Positions 1-10,534 of a stretch of 64,000 bases of DNA are shown here, one piece after another. A program made the translations under genes and the position numbers. This stretch comes from Adiantum capillus-veneris (Eukaryota > Streptophyta > Polypodiopsida > Polypodiales > Pteridaceae). The stretch spans positions 18,478,077 through 18,542,076 of the forward strand of contig CM043946.1 of NCBI GenBank assembly GCA_014529385.2. The letters are read 5' to 3'. The notes under the pieces are model-generated. The model was not told the origin of the DNA. It saw only the letters and a list, made by a program, of their open reading frames with translations, and searched no databases. Within the stretch, counting starts at the first letter, position 1; each line of letters opens with the position of its first letter.

Positions 1-350
1 TGGCCCTAAGTCCATAGGGTGCAAACATAGAGAATAGAGGATTTCTTACTATCATACAGGGTACCTTGTGGCCCTAGGTCCATAGGGTGCAAACATAGAG
101 CATAGAGGATTTGTTACTAGCACAGAGGGCACCCTTTGGCCCAAAGGCCATAGAGTGACAACATGTAGCATAAAGGGTTTATTACTATCATAAGAGGAAG
201 ACCTTGTGGCCCTCGAGTCATAGGGTACCAACATAAAGCATATATGGTTTCTTACTAGTGCTCATAGAGGGCATCTTGTGGCCCTATGCCAACCCATGGC
301 CTTAGGGCCATAGGGTGACACATAAATAGAGTACCATATGGATTTGAAGC
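1..350. repeat. Diverged tandem satellite, about 68-bp unit
   Basis: About five units, each with a 'ccatagggtg' box, a 'cata(g/a)agcata(g/a)agg' box and a 'cttactagcacagaggg' box. Unit starts are spaced about 67-69 bp. The same unit recurs at 4140-4790, with a remnant near 2440-2620. Open frames here on the minus strand are by-products of the repeat. Confidence 0.8.
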
Positions 351-786
351 CATATATCTATTTATATGTTGAGACCTCCCAACAATCCTAACCCTATGGC
401 CTTGAGGCCATAAACATACATATTTTGGATTATCTTAAAGTCATAGAGATATCTACAAAGAGAACTGTATGGCTTGAAGGCCATAAGAAACTTAGTCAAG
501 GAAATCATCCAATGCAAGAAGATCATGGCAATAGAAAATGAGACTTCTACTCTAGAGCTTAAAGGCATAAATGTTTCTCCAAGTATACTTCTAGGCGCCA
601 CCATCATGGACAAAGAACTAATGTAGCTAGATAAAGATTAGGAATCTGTAGACAATAAGGAGCATAAAAATAAATTCATTGTAGATGTGTTGTTAGTTAG
701 TAAATTTGCTATTTGCGATTAGTTTTTTCTAAGAGTGTGACAAAAAAGAGTGATCAAAATGTAGATACTTTGGAATCTAAAATTAG

Positions 787-993
787 GTGTTGTTTAAACT
801 TGCAGTCCTTCAACAAGATATTGCAGCTGACAAAGTTTTACTCGAGATTGTTGGTATAGAGGATTCTAATGCCATTGACCCTACTGAGAAAGATTCTATC
901 AATCTGCATGTCAACCAAAGAGTTTCTGACGAAGATGACAAGAATCTACAAGTCTTTGAAGGTCAACTTCTACAACGACTGGAGATAAATTAA
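787..993 (+). other. Short acidic open frame upstream of FCP1-like gene 1
   Basis: A 68-codon acidic frame rich in Asp, Glu, Leu and Ile, lying just before the FCP1-like frame but in another phase. It may be an upstream exon or decayed N-terminal part of that gene. No domain is recognised. From 351 to 786 I see only satellite edge and AT-rich sequence. Confidence 0.25.
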
Positions 994-1004
994 AGAGTAA
1001 TACA

Positions 1005-2186
1005 ATGGAAGAAGACAGTGAAAGTTTCAGAACATGTGCAAGGGAAGAAGAAGAATCCAATGAAAATATTCTAGTAGCCCAAGAGTTGGGAATTAGATTG
1101 CATGACACCACAATGTAAGTAGAAGGCAATGGAAGTTCCAGAACATGTGCAACGCCAGAAGGAGAATCCAACACAAATATTTTAGCACCCCAGGATTTGG
1201 AAATCGAAGTGCATGGTGAGTCAGACCTTCCATCCACCAACAAACCAATGCTGACTATAATAGTGAGCTTGTGTGGATTGTTCCTGAGGAGATGCTGGCA
1301 AAAGTCCAAGAAAATGAAGAGCTTAAATTTTGAACATGAGCATATTGTTCTTCGTCCAGGATTTATTGAGTTTTTAAAGGCTCTATTTAGCAATTTCAAT
1401 GTAGAGATATGGTCAGCTGCTAATGACATGCATGTTGTGAACATCATCAAGATTTTAGAAAAGGAAGCTAAAGAAAAATTTCCATTCTTTATGATCTGGG
1501 GGCAAAGCCAATGTCAACAATGCGTAGAATCAAGGATCACTCGCTTAGATAATCCAGGAGTAGAAGCACTTTTCAAACCGCTAGCTATTGCATCATCAAA
1601 ATTTGGGCTTGATGCAAGAAGATTGCTTCTTGTAGATGATGAACCATTAAAGGGATGTGTGAATCCTGCATTGAATTGTATTTTTCCACCATCATTTAAT
1701 GTTGATGATGAGGAGGATAATATCCTCCTTGGGGAGCTGCTACCATATATCAAAGCTCTCAATCATGTTAATGACATTCGCACAGTTACAGGGTCTCGTT
1801 TATATGGACAAGCACCCATTGCTCAAGGTCATGAGCTTTATAACCGTATACACAAGGTTTTTGCAGAGTGGGAGGAGAGAAATCTAATTTTTCTAGGAAA
1901 AACCTACTCCACGGGAAGACTACCAAAAGTTTCTCGTCCTCTTCACGATGAGAAAGTTACAACATCTAGCACTAGTGGAATGTCCACTCGAAGTCAAGAC
2001 AAGAAACTTTCAGCACGTGATCGAGAAAAAGTAAGGGTCTTAAAGAATATCAAATCATTATGAGCCTTGAAAGGTACAGAAGCAATCATGCTTGCCCAAA
2101 AATTGGGATACAAGGAGCCTGTGATCAAAGTACATGAAGCCAGGAATTATATAAAGCATCTAAAAATTCAGTATGATCTCAAATAG
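1005..2186 (+). pseudogene. FCP1/NIF-like HAD phosphatase, decayed copy 1
   Basis: The frame carries the FCP1/NIF layout. RPGFIEFL followed by VEIWSAA (about 1354-1420) is the cap of the phosphatase core, FFMIWGQSQC follows, then a KPL segment and RRLLLVDDEP (about 1618-1650), the second Asp pair. FCP1/NIF proteins are Mg-dependent Ser/Thr phosphatases using a DxDx(T/V) nucleophile loop. Here the matching stretch reads VSLCGLFL (about 1263-1286), so both catalytic Asp are absent and activity is not expected. One in-frame stop precedes the domain (1116-1118). Another lies at 2061-2063, followed by 40 more codons to a stop at 2184-2186. Upstream, a 112-bp unit is repeated in tandem at about 1009-1108 and 1121-1216. 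The family call is firm. Whether any transcript is made is unknown. Confidence 0.7.
1009..1216 (+). repeat. Two-copy tandem repeat inside FCP1-like gene 1
   Basis: Two diverged copies about 112 bp apart share 'cagaacatgtgcaa', 'gaatccaa' and an 'aatattt/ct' box. Both read in the same frame as the FCP1-like domain, as an acidic Ser/Glu-rich unit of about 37 residues, so the repeat arose while the frame was coding. Confidence 0.6.
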
Positions 2187-2659
2187 CCCTATATCAAGAA
2201 ATGATGGAGCAATGTTTTGTAACATTTTGTCATTTACAAAGATCTCGATGTACTCAGAGACTTTGTTAGAGTGCTTAGGGTTTCAAGATATATGAAGATG
2301 TAAATGATTAATAGTTTTTTAAATTGTCTTTCAATACTATAAGTAACTTCTGAGTTTCATGTGCCAAATGCTCTTTTTTTTAAAGCTTTTATAGTTGTTT
2401 GCTTTGAAATTTGAGTTCACTGTGCCATCAAGGACAATCTACATGCTCATAAGGTCAAATCTCACCCTATATGTCCTTGGGGGAATTTCACTTTATGGTC
2501 TAAACACCCTATGTGAATCTAAGGCCATAGGGTCATAGTTTGGCATGTGTTCTTGCATAGGACTTACTAAGTGTAACCACAAATTAGCACCCTATGTCCC
2601 TAAGGTCTTCAACACACTTAAGATCTCTATATTAACTTTTTTTTTTTTAATCATTTCAG
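2187..2659. other. Spacer or intron between FCP1-like copies 1 and 2
   Basis: AT-rich sequence with a satellite remnant at about 2440-2620 (CCCTATG and GGCCATAGGGTC boxes). A run of T followed by 'tcatttcag' at 2640-2659 is a good 3' splice site for the next coding stretch. Confidence 0.45.
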
Positions 2660-3435
2660 GGCTTCTAAGAAAAAATGTTTTGCTATTAGATTATCACAAA
2701 ATAGAGGAGCTCCCTTTCATATTACATCAAATATCACATTCAAACCAAGAGCAATGGTTTCATTATCTACCAACATCTTTCAAACAGGACAAAAGAACGC
2801 TTATCTTGGATTTAGAGGGTGTGCTTCTTGCAACATTTGAGCTTCAATCAAGGCCAACTTGGACCAAGTACATGTGCATTGTAGAAGATAACAATGAGGT
2901 GTATGCGGTGCGTCCAGATGCAAAGTATTTCTTAAGATTTTGCTTTGAGTTCTTTGAGGTTTGGATTTGGAGCTGCCATCGTTTACAAAAAGCTCAACAC
3001 ATAATCAAGACCTGTTTTCCTACATAAAGTCACAAATTCAAGATGATTATGGATAACCGGTGCTGCCAAAATTCAAATTTCATGATCGGTTACAAAAGAG
3101 CCTATCACAAAAATATTTTGACCATATGGAATCTATTTGATTATTTAGATGGGGGCAACACTATAATATTTGATGATAGACCATATCGAGTGATGTGGAA
3201 TATGCAAGGAACTTATATGATTTTTCCAAAGTTTTGGAACCAACCTACTCAATTGCTTCAAAGTTTTTTAAAAGATGAAATTTTTCCATGGTTATGTGGA
3301 TGGTTGTATGCTAAAGACAAGAGAGACTATACCATAAGAAATTTTGTCATGTTCCATCGTGATCCCGAGACTCACTATGTAATGCAATGTTATATGTCTC
3401 AAAGGACTCAAAATCGCAAGAGGAGGCCATTTTAA
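2660..3435 (+). pseudogene. FCP1/NIF-like HAD phosphatase, decayed copy 2
   Basis: After the acceptor ending at 2659 the frame reads a leader, then RTLILDLEGVLL (about 2794-2830), which aligns with the DxDx(T/V) nucleophile loop. The first Asp is kept but the second is Glu. YAVRPDAKYFL and EVWIWSC (about 2905-2970) are the core. An in-frame stop lies at 3025-3027. The same frame then continues with a segment matching the KxxxKxLxxIWxxF block and TIIFDDRPY (about 3160-3183), the conserved C-terminal Asp pair, then a Trp-rich tail and a basic end at 3435. Both halves are in one frame, so a single stop separates them. This copy is distinct from copy 1 upstream and probably from the same expanded family. 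With the acid/base Asp changed it may already have been a pseudophosphatase before the stop. Confidence 0.7.
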
Positions 3436-4139
3436 GTGTAATAGTTAAGTATTCTAAATAGCATCTACCAAGTATTTGGCAATGTGTACTTTTCAAAATT
3501 TAAACTTGATGGAATGTTGTGGGATATCTTGAAACATATTTAAGTTGTTTCTTTAATGAAGTGCATCCTATTGTCAGGAGACTTCTCTCATTCAAGTTCT
3601 TTGGTTTCATTGTTTGATGCTTCTATGGTATTGTTAACTTTTTCTTCTTATTAATTGTCTTTATTAAGTGATCCAAACAATCAAAATTTCTTGACATTTG
3701 GTAGTGTTACAAAACGGTGTTTTTTGAACACCCTCAATCTTGGAGATATCATACTCTTTCTAGTTAGTCTTTTATTGTATATGCGATGAAGACCATCATT
3801 TTTATGAAACTGTCAAGTTGGTGGTAATCTTTATGTTTATACTTTATACTATTTTGACATAATCAATGTATACAATGCGTATTATTCACATCAAATGGTG
3901 TTTTTAAACACCTCCTTTTTTTGAGACACCATCTCTAAAACCTTTGAGTGAAGTTTTAAAGCATGTACTTGATGTAAAAAATCTTCATCTTAACATTGAT
4001 TCTTTGGCACAAACTTATATTAGGAGTTTTTATATTGTAGTTTTATGTTAAGAAATAATTTCAAAGTTAGAATTATGATAGTTTATCTAAGTAAGTGTCT
4101 CATCTAGCTTTGTATAGTTAAATAAAATACCAAATGGAA
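3436..4139. other. AT-rich non-coding spacer
   Basis: No credible gene. It holds an imperfect 'ggtgtttttnaacacct' motif at about 3716 and 3898, repeated again near 5010, and the first copy of a diverged duplication. Confidence 0.6.
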
Positions 4140-5222
4140 TTATAGGTGCAATAGATGACATCTTATGGTCTTAGGGCCATAGGATACTCTATAGTATTGT
4201 TTATATTTTTTAATTGTTTGTGAACATAGATCATAGAGGGTTTTTCTCACTACCATAGAGGATATCCTATGGCTTTGGGGCCACATGGTCTCAATATTGA
4301 GTGTAGAGGATTTATTACTAGCATAGAGGGTACCTTGTGGCCCTAGGTCCATAGGGTGCAAACACAGAGTATAGAGGATTTCTTACTAGCACAGAGGGCA
4401 CCCTATGGTCTAAGGCCATATGGTGACAACATATAGAATAAAGGGTTTCTAACTAGCATACGAGGCACACCTTGTGCGCTTGGGCACATAGTGTGCCAAC
4501 ATAGAGCATAGAAGGGTTTCTTATTGGCATAAACAACATCTTGTGACCCTAAGACAACCTACATCCTTAGGGACATAGGGTGGCACATAAATAAAGTCCC
4601 ATATGGCTTTGAAGGACTGGACCTCTTTGTACGTTGGGACCAGCTAACAATCCTAACCCTATGGCCTTGAGGTCATAAAGAGACATATTAAAGTCATAGA
4701 CATGTCTACAAAGAGCACCATATGGCCTTAAGGCCATAGGTGCAATAGATGGCATCTCATGGTCTTATAGCCATAGGATACTATATAGTATTGTTTTGAC
4801 TTCTTAAGTGTGAAATATTAGTTTGAATGTTGTTTAAATTATCGTGTATTTAAAACTTGATAGCATGCTATAAAACCATGACCAAGTATTTTGTTATACA
4901 TGGATTAAGGTCACCAAATTATGACAAGAGTGTTTAATAGTATTTGCCTTTACATATTATCTTTTTTAATTGCTGTAATCAATCTATATGCTTCTTTAAA
5001 ATCATATCAATTGGTTTTTTTGACACCTCATTTTTTGAGAAGCTACTTCTAGAAGCATTTGTTGAATTTTGAAAAGCACTGATGTCATACAAATCCTCTT
5101 TCCAAAAACTATATTGGAAGTTTATTCTTAAATTTTATAGTAGAGAAATTAAAATAGACTCATACAATCATGATAATTTAACTAAATTAAAGACAACTAG
5201 AGCTTAGAAATCATTAAATAAC
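3855..5222. repeat. Diverged duplication flanking the second satellite block
   Basis: 3855-4130 and 4971-5222 align by eye. Both start at 'ataatcaat(g/c)tata', share the 'ggtnttttt-acacctc-ttttttgaga' block, and end in an AT-rich tail with 'atgatagtttatctaa' or 'atgataatttaacta'. They bracket the 4140-4790 satellite, so satellite plus flank was duplicated as a larger unit. Confidence 0.5.
4140..4790. repeat. Second block of the 68-bp satellite
   Basis: Same boxes as 1-350. The stretch at 4320-4400 is nearly identical to 61-140. Short minus-strand open frames here come from the repeat. Confidence 0.8.
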
Positions 5223-5334
5223 ACAATCCTAGCATACACATTTAGAATTTGGGAAACGGGATTTTCCCAAATTATCTAAAATGGTGTTAAGCAAGTTCTT
5301 GATTCCTTCAACGCTGAAAATGGCAGTGCCATGG

Positions 5335-6260
5335 TAAATAGTAGGAAGGTGTCACTGACACTAGAAGCCATAGCATTTGCATTCCGGATGCCCAATGAGC
5401 CCAAACCTTCTGTGGCAACTGCGTAGCAGATAAGTATAGCTATACTTATCTGCAACTGCGTAGCAGATAAGTATAGCTCTGAAGGAGGATGAAACGGCTA
5501 GACGAAAGCACAAGGCAAGTTCTCAAGGAGTTCTAGTAGAGCAGGACTGGAAGCCTCCACTGCTTAATACAGGTTTGTAGCCGAAGCAGTAAACCTTAAG
5601 AACAACCCAACGTATGTATCCAAAAAATTGTTTGCTATGTTGTTGGCCAAGGTACTGGATCCACAGCTTCCTATCAACCTTTGTCAAATTCTCTCGTATA
5701 ATGTACTCCAGCAGACTGCCAAGATAAAATCTCAAAAGGTTTTCAAGGCCTGTTATGTTTGGAAATTCCTGTATTGGGCTACTACTGCTGTAGATGCTAA
5801 TGAGCAGGTAAAGAAGGCTTGGAGTGGGAAGCCATTGAACTGTCCTCAGACGATGAGCAAACAGACAATCAAGCCATTTCAACCGACCTGAAAAGGAAAG
5901 AAACTGCAGAACAGGCTAGCAGTTCAAAGAAGCCAAAAATTACACTGACAAAAAGCAATGAGTTTTTGAAGCAAATAGAAAGCCAGGTCAAGACAGTAAC
6001 CACTGAGAAAGCTGTAGTAAGCCAGACTTAGCAGCAATCTGCTCAGAAGACTGTGCCTGACCAGTCAGTTGTAGAAAATACGGTTGCTACTGGGTCTTGG
6101 AAAGATCATGCCAAGCCAGCCACTATTGAGAAGATAGCAGACCAGTCAGGGGACAAAGGCAAGAGTCAACTGGAGAAAGGGAAAGGTCCAGCGTTCTTGA
6201 CTTTGCCTGGAGGAGTTCCTACAAATACTGGAAACCTTCTACAACAACTGGTAAAATAGG
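5335..6260 (+). pseudogene. Unrecognised broken element, N-terminal region
   Basis: Coding-like sequence in several phases. About 5335-5430 reads SRKVSLTLEAIAFAF, resembling the start of plant gag-like or transposon-like N-terminal regions. 5628-5820 reads LLAKVLDPQLPINLCQILSY, a hydrophobic helical segment. 5819-6259 is a Lys/Glu/Ser-rich linker with SSKKPKITLTK, likely disordered and nuclear-localising. I do not recognise the family. No reverse transcriptase or integrase is near. Because it may be a virus-like element it is treated as a fossil: it is broken at several points. Confidence 0.4.
5415..5478. repeat. 28-bp perfect palindrome with a 27-bp direct repeat
   Basis: 5426-5453 is a perfect palindrome centred on 'tagcta'. 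The 27 bp at 5415-5441 recur exactly at 5452-5478. The palindrome is therefore formed by a copy, an inverted half-copy and a second copy, a pattern typical of template switching or of a target-site insertion. Confidence 0.8.
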
Positions 6261-6444
6261 ATAAGTTGCAGCAAATGCAGACTTAGCAATTGAAAGGGCA
6301 TCTTTTGCTCAGCAAAGCTGATTATGCAACTCTACCCTACGTGGCTCTAGTGGCAATATATGAGCCTATTGATTCTGTACAACCACAGTCAAAGACAGAT
6401 GTTCAGTCCTTATACAGTCTTCTTGGAATACCATTGTCAGTTGT

Positions 6445-7224
6445 ATGGGACAACTGATGGAGGCTCCTGGATCAGAAGAGGAAGTCAAAAAGCTCAAAGC
6501 TGACTTGACAGAAGCACAGCATCATATTGAAAAGCTCCAAAAAGCCCAGGAAGAGCAGAACATACAACTCAGGGTACTGGAAGCTCATTCAGAAAGGACC
6601 AATGAGTTGTTGAACAAAAAGTTAGCTAAGGCTGAATCTAAAATAATGATCATCAAGAATCAACGGAATGAAGCACTGAGAGCTGCAGAACCGGCTGAAA
6701 CAATGCTCAGGATGAAGCGGGCGGAATTCAAAAACCTGTTGATGCTCCATACATCTCTGAAGGCTTCTCTGACTAAAAGATACATCTATAACAGCTTGTC
6801 TGAAATTTTAAATCCATCAGGCAATGTTGTTTTCAATTTAGAGAATTTAAAGTCCTTGATGGAAAGTATGCGGAGCGATTTGCAGGACAAGCTGAGTGAG
6901 TACAATAATGCTCTGATGAACCAAGCTATATTGGATTATATTGAGCAGCAGACTTCTCCGGATGAGGAAGAAGAAGACGAGGAAGATGAAGCTGATCACG
7001 AGGAGGATGATCAAGAAGCTGGGCATACAAAGGATGATGATGATGCCCCACCACCATCTCCACCTCCAGGACCTGGTACTGGTGGGACAGGGCCAAATGA
7101 AGGAGGCCAGTCACAGCCAGACCAGCCAGGCCAGAATGAGGGCCAGCAGGAAGGACATAACAAAGAGCACCAGTCGGGTAACCAGCAGACTGAAGAGCAG
7201 CAGCCCAGTCACACTGGGAATTAG
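6445..7224 (+). CDS. Coiled-coil / acidic / proline-rich protein (unrecognised)
   Basis: An open frame of 259 codons. Residues 1-95 form a charged coiled coil (KKLKADL, HIEKLQKAQEEQ, NELLNKKLAKAE). Residues 95-165 are mixed helical (SLSEILNPSGN). Residues 170-195 are an acidic run of Glu/Asp. Residues 200-215 are PPPSPPPGPG. The rest is Gly/Gln/Asn-rich, built on a GQ-NEGQ pattern. No enzymatic motif is visible. It lies between the broken N-terminal region and further broken frames of the same unit, so it is probably part of one larger gene or element. It could be a gag-like structural protein, but nothing proves that. The start codon is the first ATG of the frame and is not supported by other evidence. 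Confidence 0.4.
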   Translation: MGQLMEAPGSEEEVKKLKADLTEAQHHIEKLQKAQEEQNIQLRVLEAHSERTNELLNKKLAKAESKIMIIKNQRNEALRAAEPAETMLRMKRAEFKNLLMLHTSLKASLTKRYIYNSLSEILNPSGNVVFNLENLKSLMESMRSDLQDKLSEYNNALMNQAILDYIEQQTSPDEEEEDEEDEADHEEDDQEAGHTKDDDDAPPPSPPPGPGTGGTGPNEGGQSQPDQPGQNEGQQEGHNKEHQSGNQQTEEQQPSHTGN

Positions 7225-7473
7225 CCAACTGATCAGTCCCATCTTAGTAGAGATGCTAAAGGTAAAATGAAAGTACAGGATGAGGGACCAGTTGTGTTGA
7301 TCATCAGCATTCACTGCAGCTCATTACCCTGAATAGGCAATTGAGACATCAACACGCCTCCATCACCAGAAAGTATCTGGAGGATGATGATCTCTTGTCC
7401 GACTTGGAAAGATTTCAAAGGCTATATGTGGGAGCCAGGGAAATGGTAGAACATTGGAAATCAGCAGCTTTCC

Positions 7474-8659
7474 ATGATAAAGAAGCTTGCCGACTACCTG
7501 CGCAACCCAGTACAATCTAGCTGCTGGAACGAGTTCCTAAATGGATACTCAATGCTGATGAGAGAGTGGCAAACCCGCACTGGTAACGGTAGTCTACTGC
7601 AGATTGTCGCTCCCTACCCCTGGAACTGGAACTTCTGCTGGGTAACAAACCAACTTACCGCTGTATGAAGGATGTTAGGGTACAACTCAAGGAAGTTTTG
7701 GTGAAAATGAAAACTTCCAGAGGTGTTTTGGATCAGAGATTCAAAGCCATTCTTGAGGACCAGACATCCACTAGCAGAGGACCTCAGACGCGAATGTCAG
7801 TCAGAGCACAGGCAACTTCTCTCCGAACACTGTTCCAGCTACTGAGAATCACCAGAAAGATGATGCAGCAGGAGAACCAGGTTGTTCTCAATTTCTTAGA
7901 ATTTGTGTCTGATTCTCCATCTCTCTTGTATGTTGTTCCAGCAAGAGAAACCGAGCTGCCAAGATTCTTTCCAGCGCTGTATCCTCAACATTAAGAACCA
8001 ATTGATCGTCTCACATACTTCAAAATTACTGATGAGCTTCAGGATTGGTATGAGCGGTCAACTGTGGAATGGAAGACTTGGCAGATGTTGTTCAATGATG
8101 CTCTCCAAATCAATGACATTCAAGCACACAGAAAGAGGAGATGCAAAGGATCCAGGTGTGTATGGTCTAGTGGAAGATTCAAGTCAGAGGACTGACCAGG
8201 ATTACTAATCAGTTGCTACAACTTACGGTCGAATCTTCCAAATTCCCTGAAAAAGACATTGCAGCAAAGCCGAGTCTGGCACCACAGTACAGGGAGATGG
8301 CTGAGATTCTTTTTGAAGCTCGAGTCAAAACTAATCAGCCTCTTCTAGAAGGATGGATCCATACTGCTTCGCATTGTCATAAGCTGGCCAGAACCAGACT
8401 TAGCAAGGGCAGGCGTACACTCTATGATCCTGACACCAAAACCTATCATTCTCTCATGCCTTATGACGTAGAGATGACCACCGACCAGCGGGATCAGCTT
8501 GAGCAGGAGGCCATTTACCGACTGATTCGGAAGGAGAATGCTAGTACTGGGACTTCTCAAGCACCATCCAAGTCAAAGGGCAAAGGCAAACGGAAGATGG
8601 TCCAATGGAAGGATATTGGGGAGTTCCATCTCAGAATTCAGTGGCGACTTTCTCCTTAG
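7474..8659 (+). pseudogene. Unrecognised broken element, C-terminal region
   Basis: Coding-like sequence in changing phases. About 7665-7990 is basic with MKDVRVQLKEVLVKM and an Arg/Gln-rich helical part. About 7990-8110 reads a Trp-rich segment (ELQDWYERSTVEWKTWQ). 8213-8659 ends with YDPDTKTYHSLMPYDVEM, a helical QEAIYRLIRKEN and a basic tail (KSKGKGKRKMVQWK). No homologue is recognised. Shared base composition and strand tie it to the two stretches upstream. Treated as a fossil and broken at several points. Confidence 0.35.
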
Positions 8660-8934
8660 CAGGCAGGTGGAGATTAGAGCTCTACCTTGGCCTGGTGAGA
8701 GCTCCACCTTGGCCTTTTCCGCTGCCTCTCACGATCCTTGGCCTTTTCAGCTGCCTACTCGCAATCTTTGTATGGCCATTCTATCAGTGGTCAAGCCGGC
8801 ATCCCAACATCGGAACCAGACGATGGATTTTTCAGTCTCACATCAGAATCAGACAAGGGAATTTTTCAGAAATTTTGGAATCTTGCCAAAATTCAAGAAA
8901 GAAGGGAAGGATGTAGACGGCTGGATAGTCACTA

Positions 8935-9250
8935 TGTGGGAACGTCTTCTTAGAAGATGGGTAGCGAATTACTTAGTAATTACTATAGTAATTACTACAG
9001 TAAACCCAAAGTGTATAAATAGGGCCCATTACATTGTAATCGGGTTGGCAATTATTATCATTTGGGTTAGCGCCTTGGCTATACTTGTACTTGAGAATCA
9101 TTGGCAGTATTGTCGGCTGTACTTTCTCTCTGTAAACCATATTCGCTATAATATTGATCTGTAATCCCAATCATGGAATATATTTCAGTTATACTTACTT
9201 CTCGTCCAGTCTTCTGAATCTGAATCTAAATCTGAACCTTATTTCCAGTA
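8935..9250 (+). promoter_or_regulatory. LTR-like promoter block with TATA box and palindrome
   Basis: The block begins near 'tgtgggaacg', has a perfect 24-bp palindrome at 8974-8997 centred on 'actatagt', then 'gtataaatagggccc' (TATA box at about 9013-9020) and a polyadenylation-like AT stretch. This is the usual look of a plant LTR. It follows the end of the unrecognised element, so it may be its 3' LTR. No matching left copy was found, so the LTR reading is inference. Confidence 0.35.
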
Positions 9251-9333
9251 CATAAGTTTGATTCTTATTTCAGTATCCACATTCCAGTCAGTCTCTGATT
9301 CATGTCCAGTCTGCTGTCTGAAATCTTTCCACA

Positions 9334-10534
9334 CTAGTAGCTGAAATCTTCCAACACTGGAATTAGTTGTCTCAAGACAATTCCAGCAAAATTTGCAAGC
9401 ATATTGTTAGTAGAAATTATAGGTTCATTGACATCCTCAAGCTCATCTTGTGTTGGGTCCTCAGTCTTGGTCACTGCATCAACTACTGTGTATATAATAG
9501 CTTTATTTATGTACTCATCTACACCAAAAATGTTGTACTCCTCGGCTATAGTGCTGATAGTTTTAGTAATGTCCTGTAGCGACTCATCTTCTTGATGAAC
9601 TCCTTCAGAATAACCCATGTCAAGGTCAACAGCTTGCGAACCGTTTGTTGTATAGTCTATGTCTTTACTGGAACCATTATTAGAGGTAGCGTCCATGCGA
9701 GAAATCTTTGAAAAAAATTCATATAAATCTGTTCTAGCATTAAATTCATTGTTTACCTTTTCTTCATTGCTAAAATTAAGCTCCTCTGAAACTGAATCCG
9801 TTACTTCTAGCTTAGCATTTTCTTTGGCTTTACTTCTTGCAAAAATATGCTCCCAGAATTCATCATAGTTGAGGAACTGCATCTGATCCCCTTCACCTTT
9901 ACTAAAGACAACCTTACTTCGTTCAGTAATCTCCTTTATTTCCTGATCTAGAATCCTTGAGCTTTTGTAAATAAATTCCTCTGCAAAATAGTCCCACCGT
10001 GTGGGATATACTTCTGCCAGTTCTTGAACTTGCTTTTTAAAATCCGAGTTTACAACCTCCTCAAAAATTGCAATCATCTGATCTTCTGGAACATTTCGGC
10101 TCTTCATCTCAGCTTCATAACATGCAATAAAACCTTCTGGATCATATCCCTGAAAAATATAATACTGCTATCGAACAGCATCAAGTGCTAGCTCTACAAC
10201 ATCATCAATCTGCTTTTTTATCTGCATGGCTTTTGCTTCCTGCAGACATCCATCATTCCATCATTTTTGGAAAATCTACAACTGCTAGATTTATATCAAA
10301 TCCATTGGCACTGAAATCTTCAATAAACTGCTTTAACTCTTTTGGCATCTCCATGTTTAGCTCCCACCTTGGCTTGTTTCGCATCGGGCTCACCAAAGAT
10401 GTCGAGGTATATGTGTTCGAAACGTGAGACGGGCCGGCGCTGACAGGCCTCTGGCTGTGGGAGGTGCGAGAGACTAGATGCAAAACATAAAGCAAAAGAC
10501 TCTGAAAACACCTTAAATGCTTAAAAATTGACAA
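9334..10534 (-). pseudogene. Gag-like fragment, minus strand
   Basis: Two minus-strand frames belong together by content. The upstream part (about 10534-10253) has KPRWELNMEMPKELKQF. The larger part (10107-9334, 257 codons) has SRNVPEDQMIAIFEE, then YPTRWDYFAEEF, whose spacing resembles the W-x-x-F/L-x-x-x-F helix of Ty3-type gag. A long acidic, Asn/Ser-rich tail follows. No zinc knuckle or pol is seen. It is read as an old gag piece of an LTR element and is broken. An imperfect hairpin lies at 9358-9386 just past the end of the frame. Confidence 0.4.

Noticed and set aside
5523-5882. 119-codon minus-strand frame
   Set aside because: It is the reverse reading of the plus-strand coding-like region, which has better protein character.
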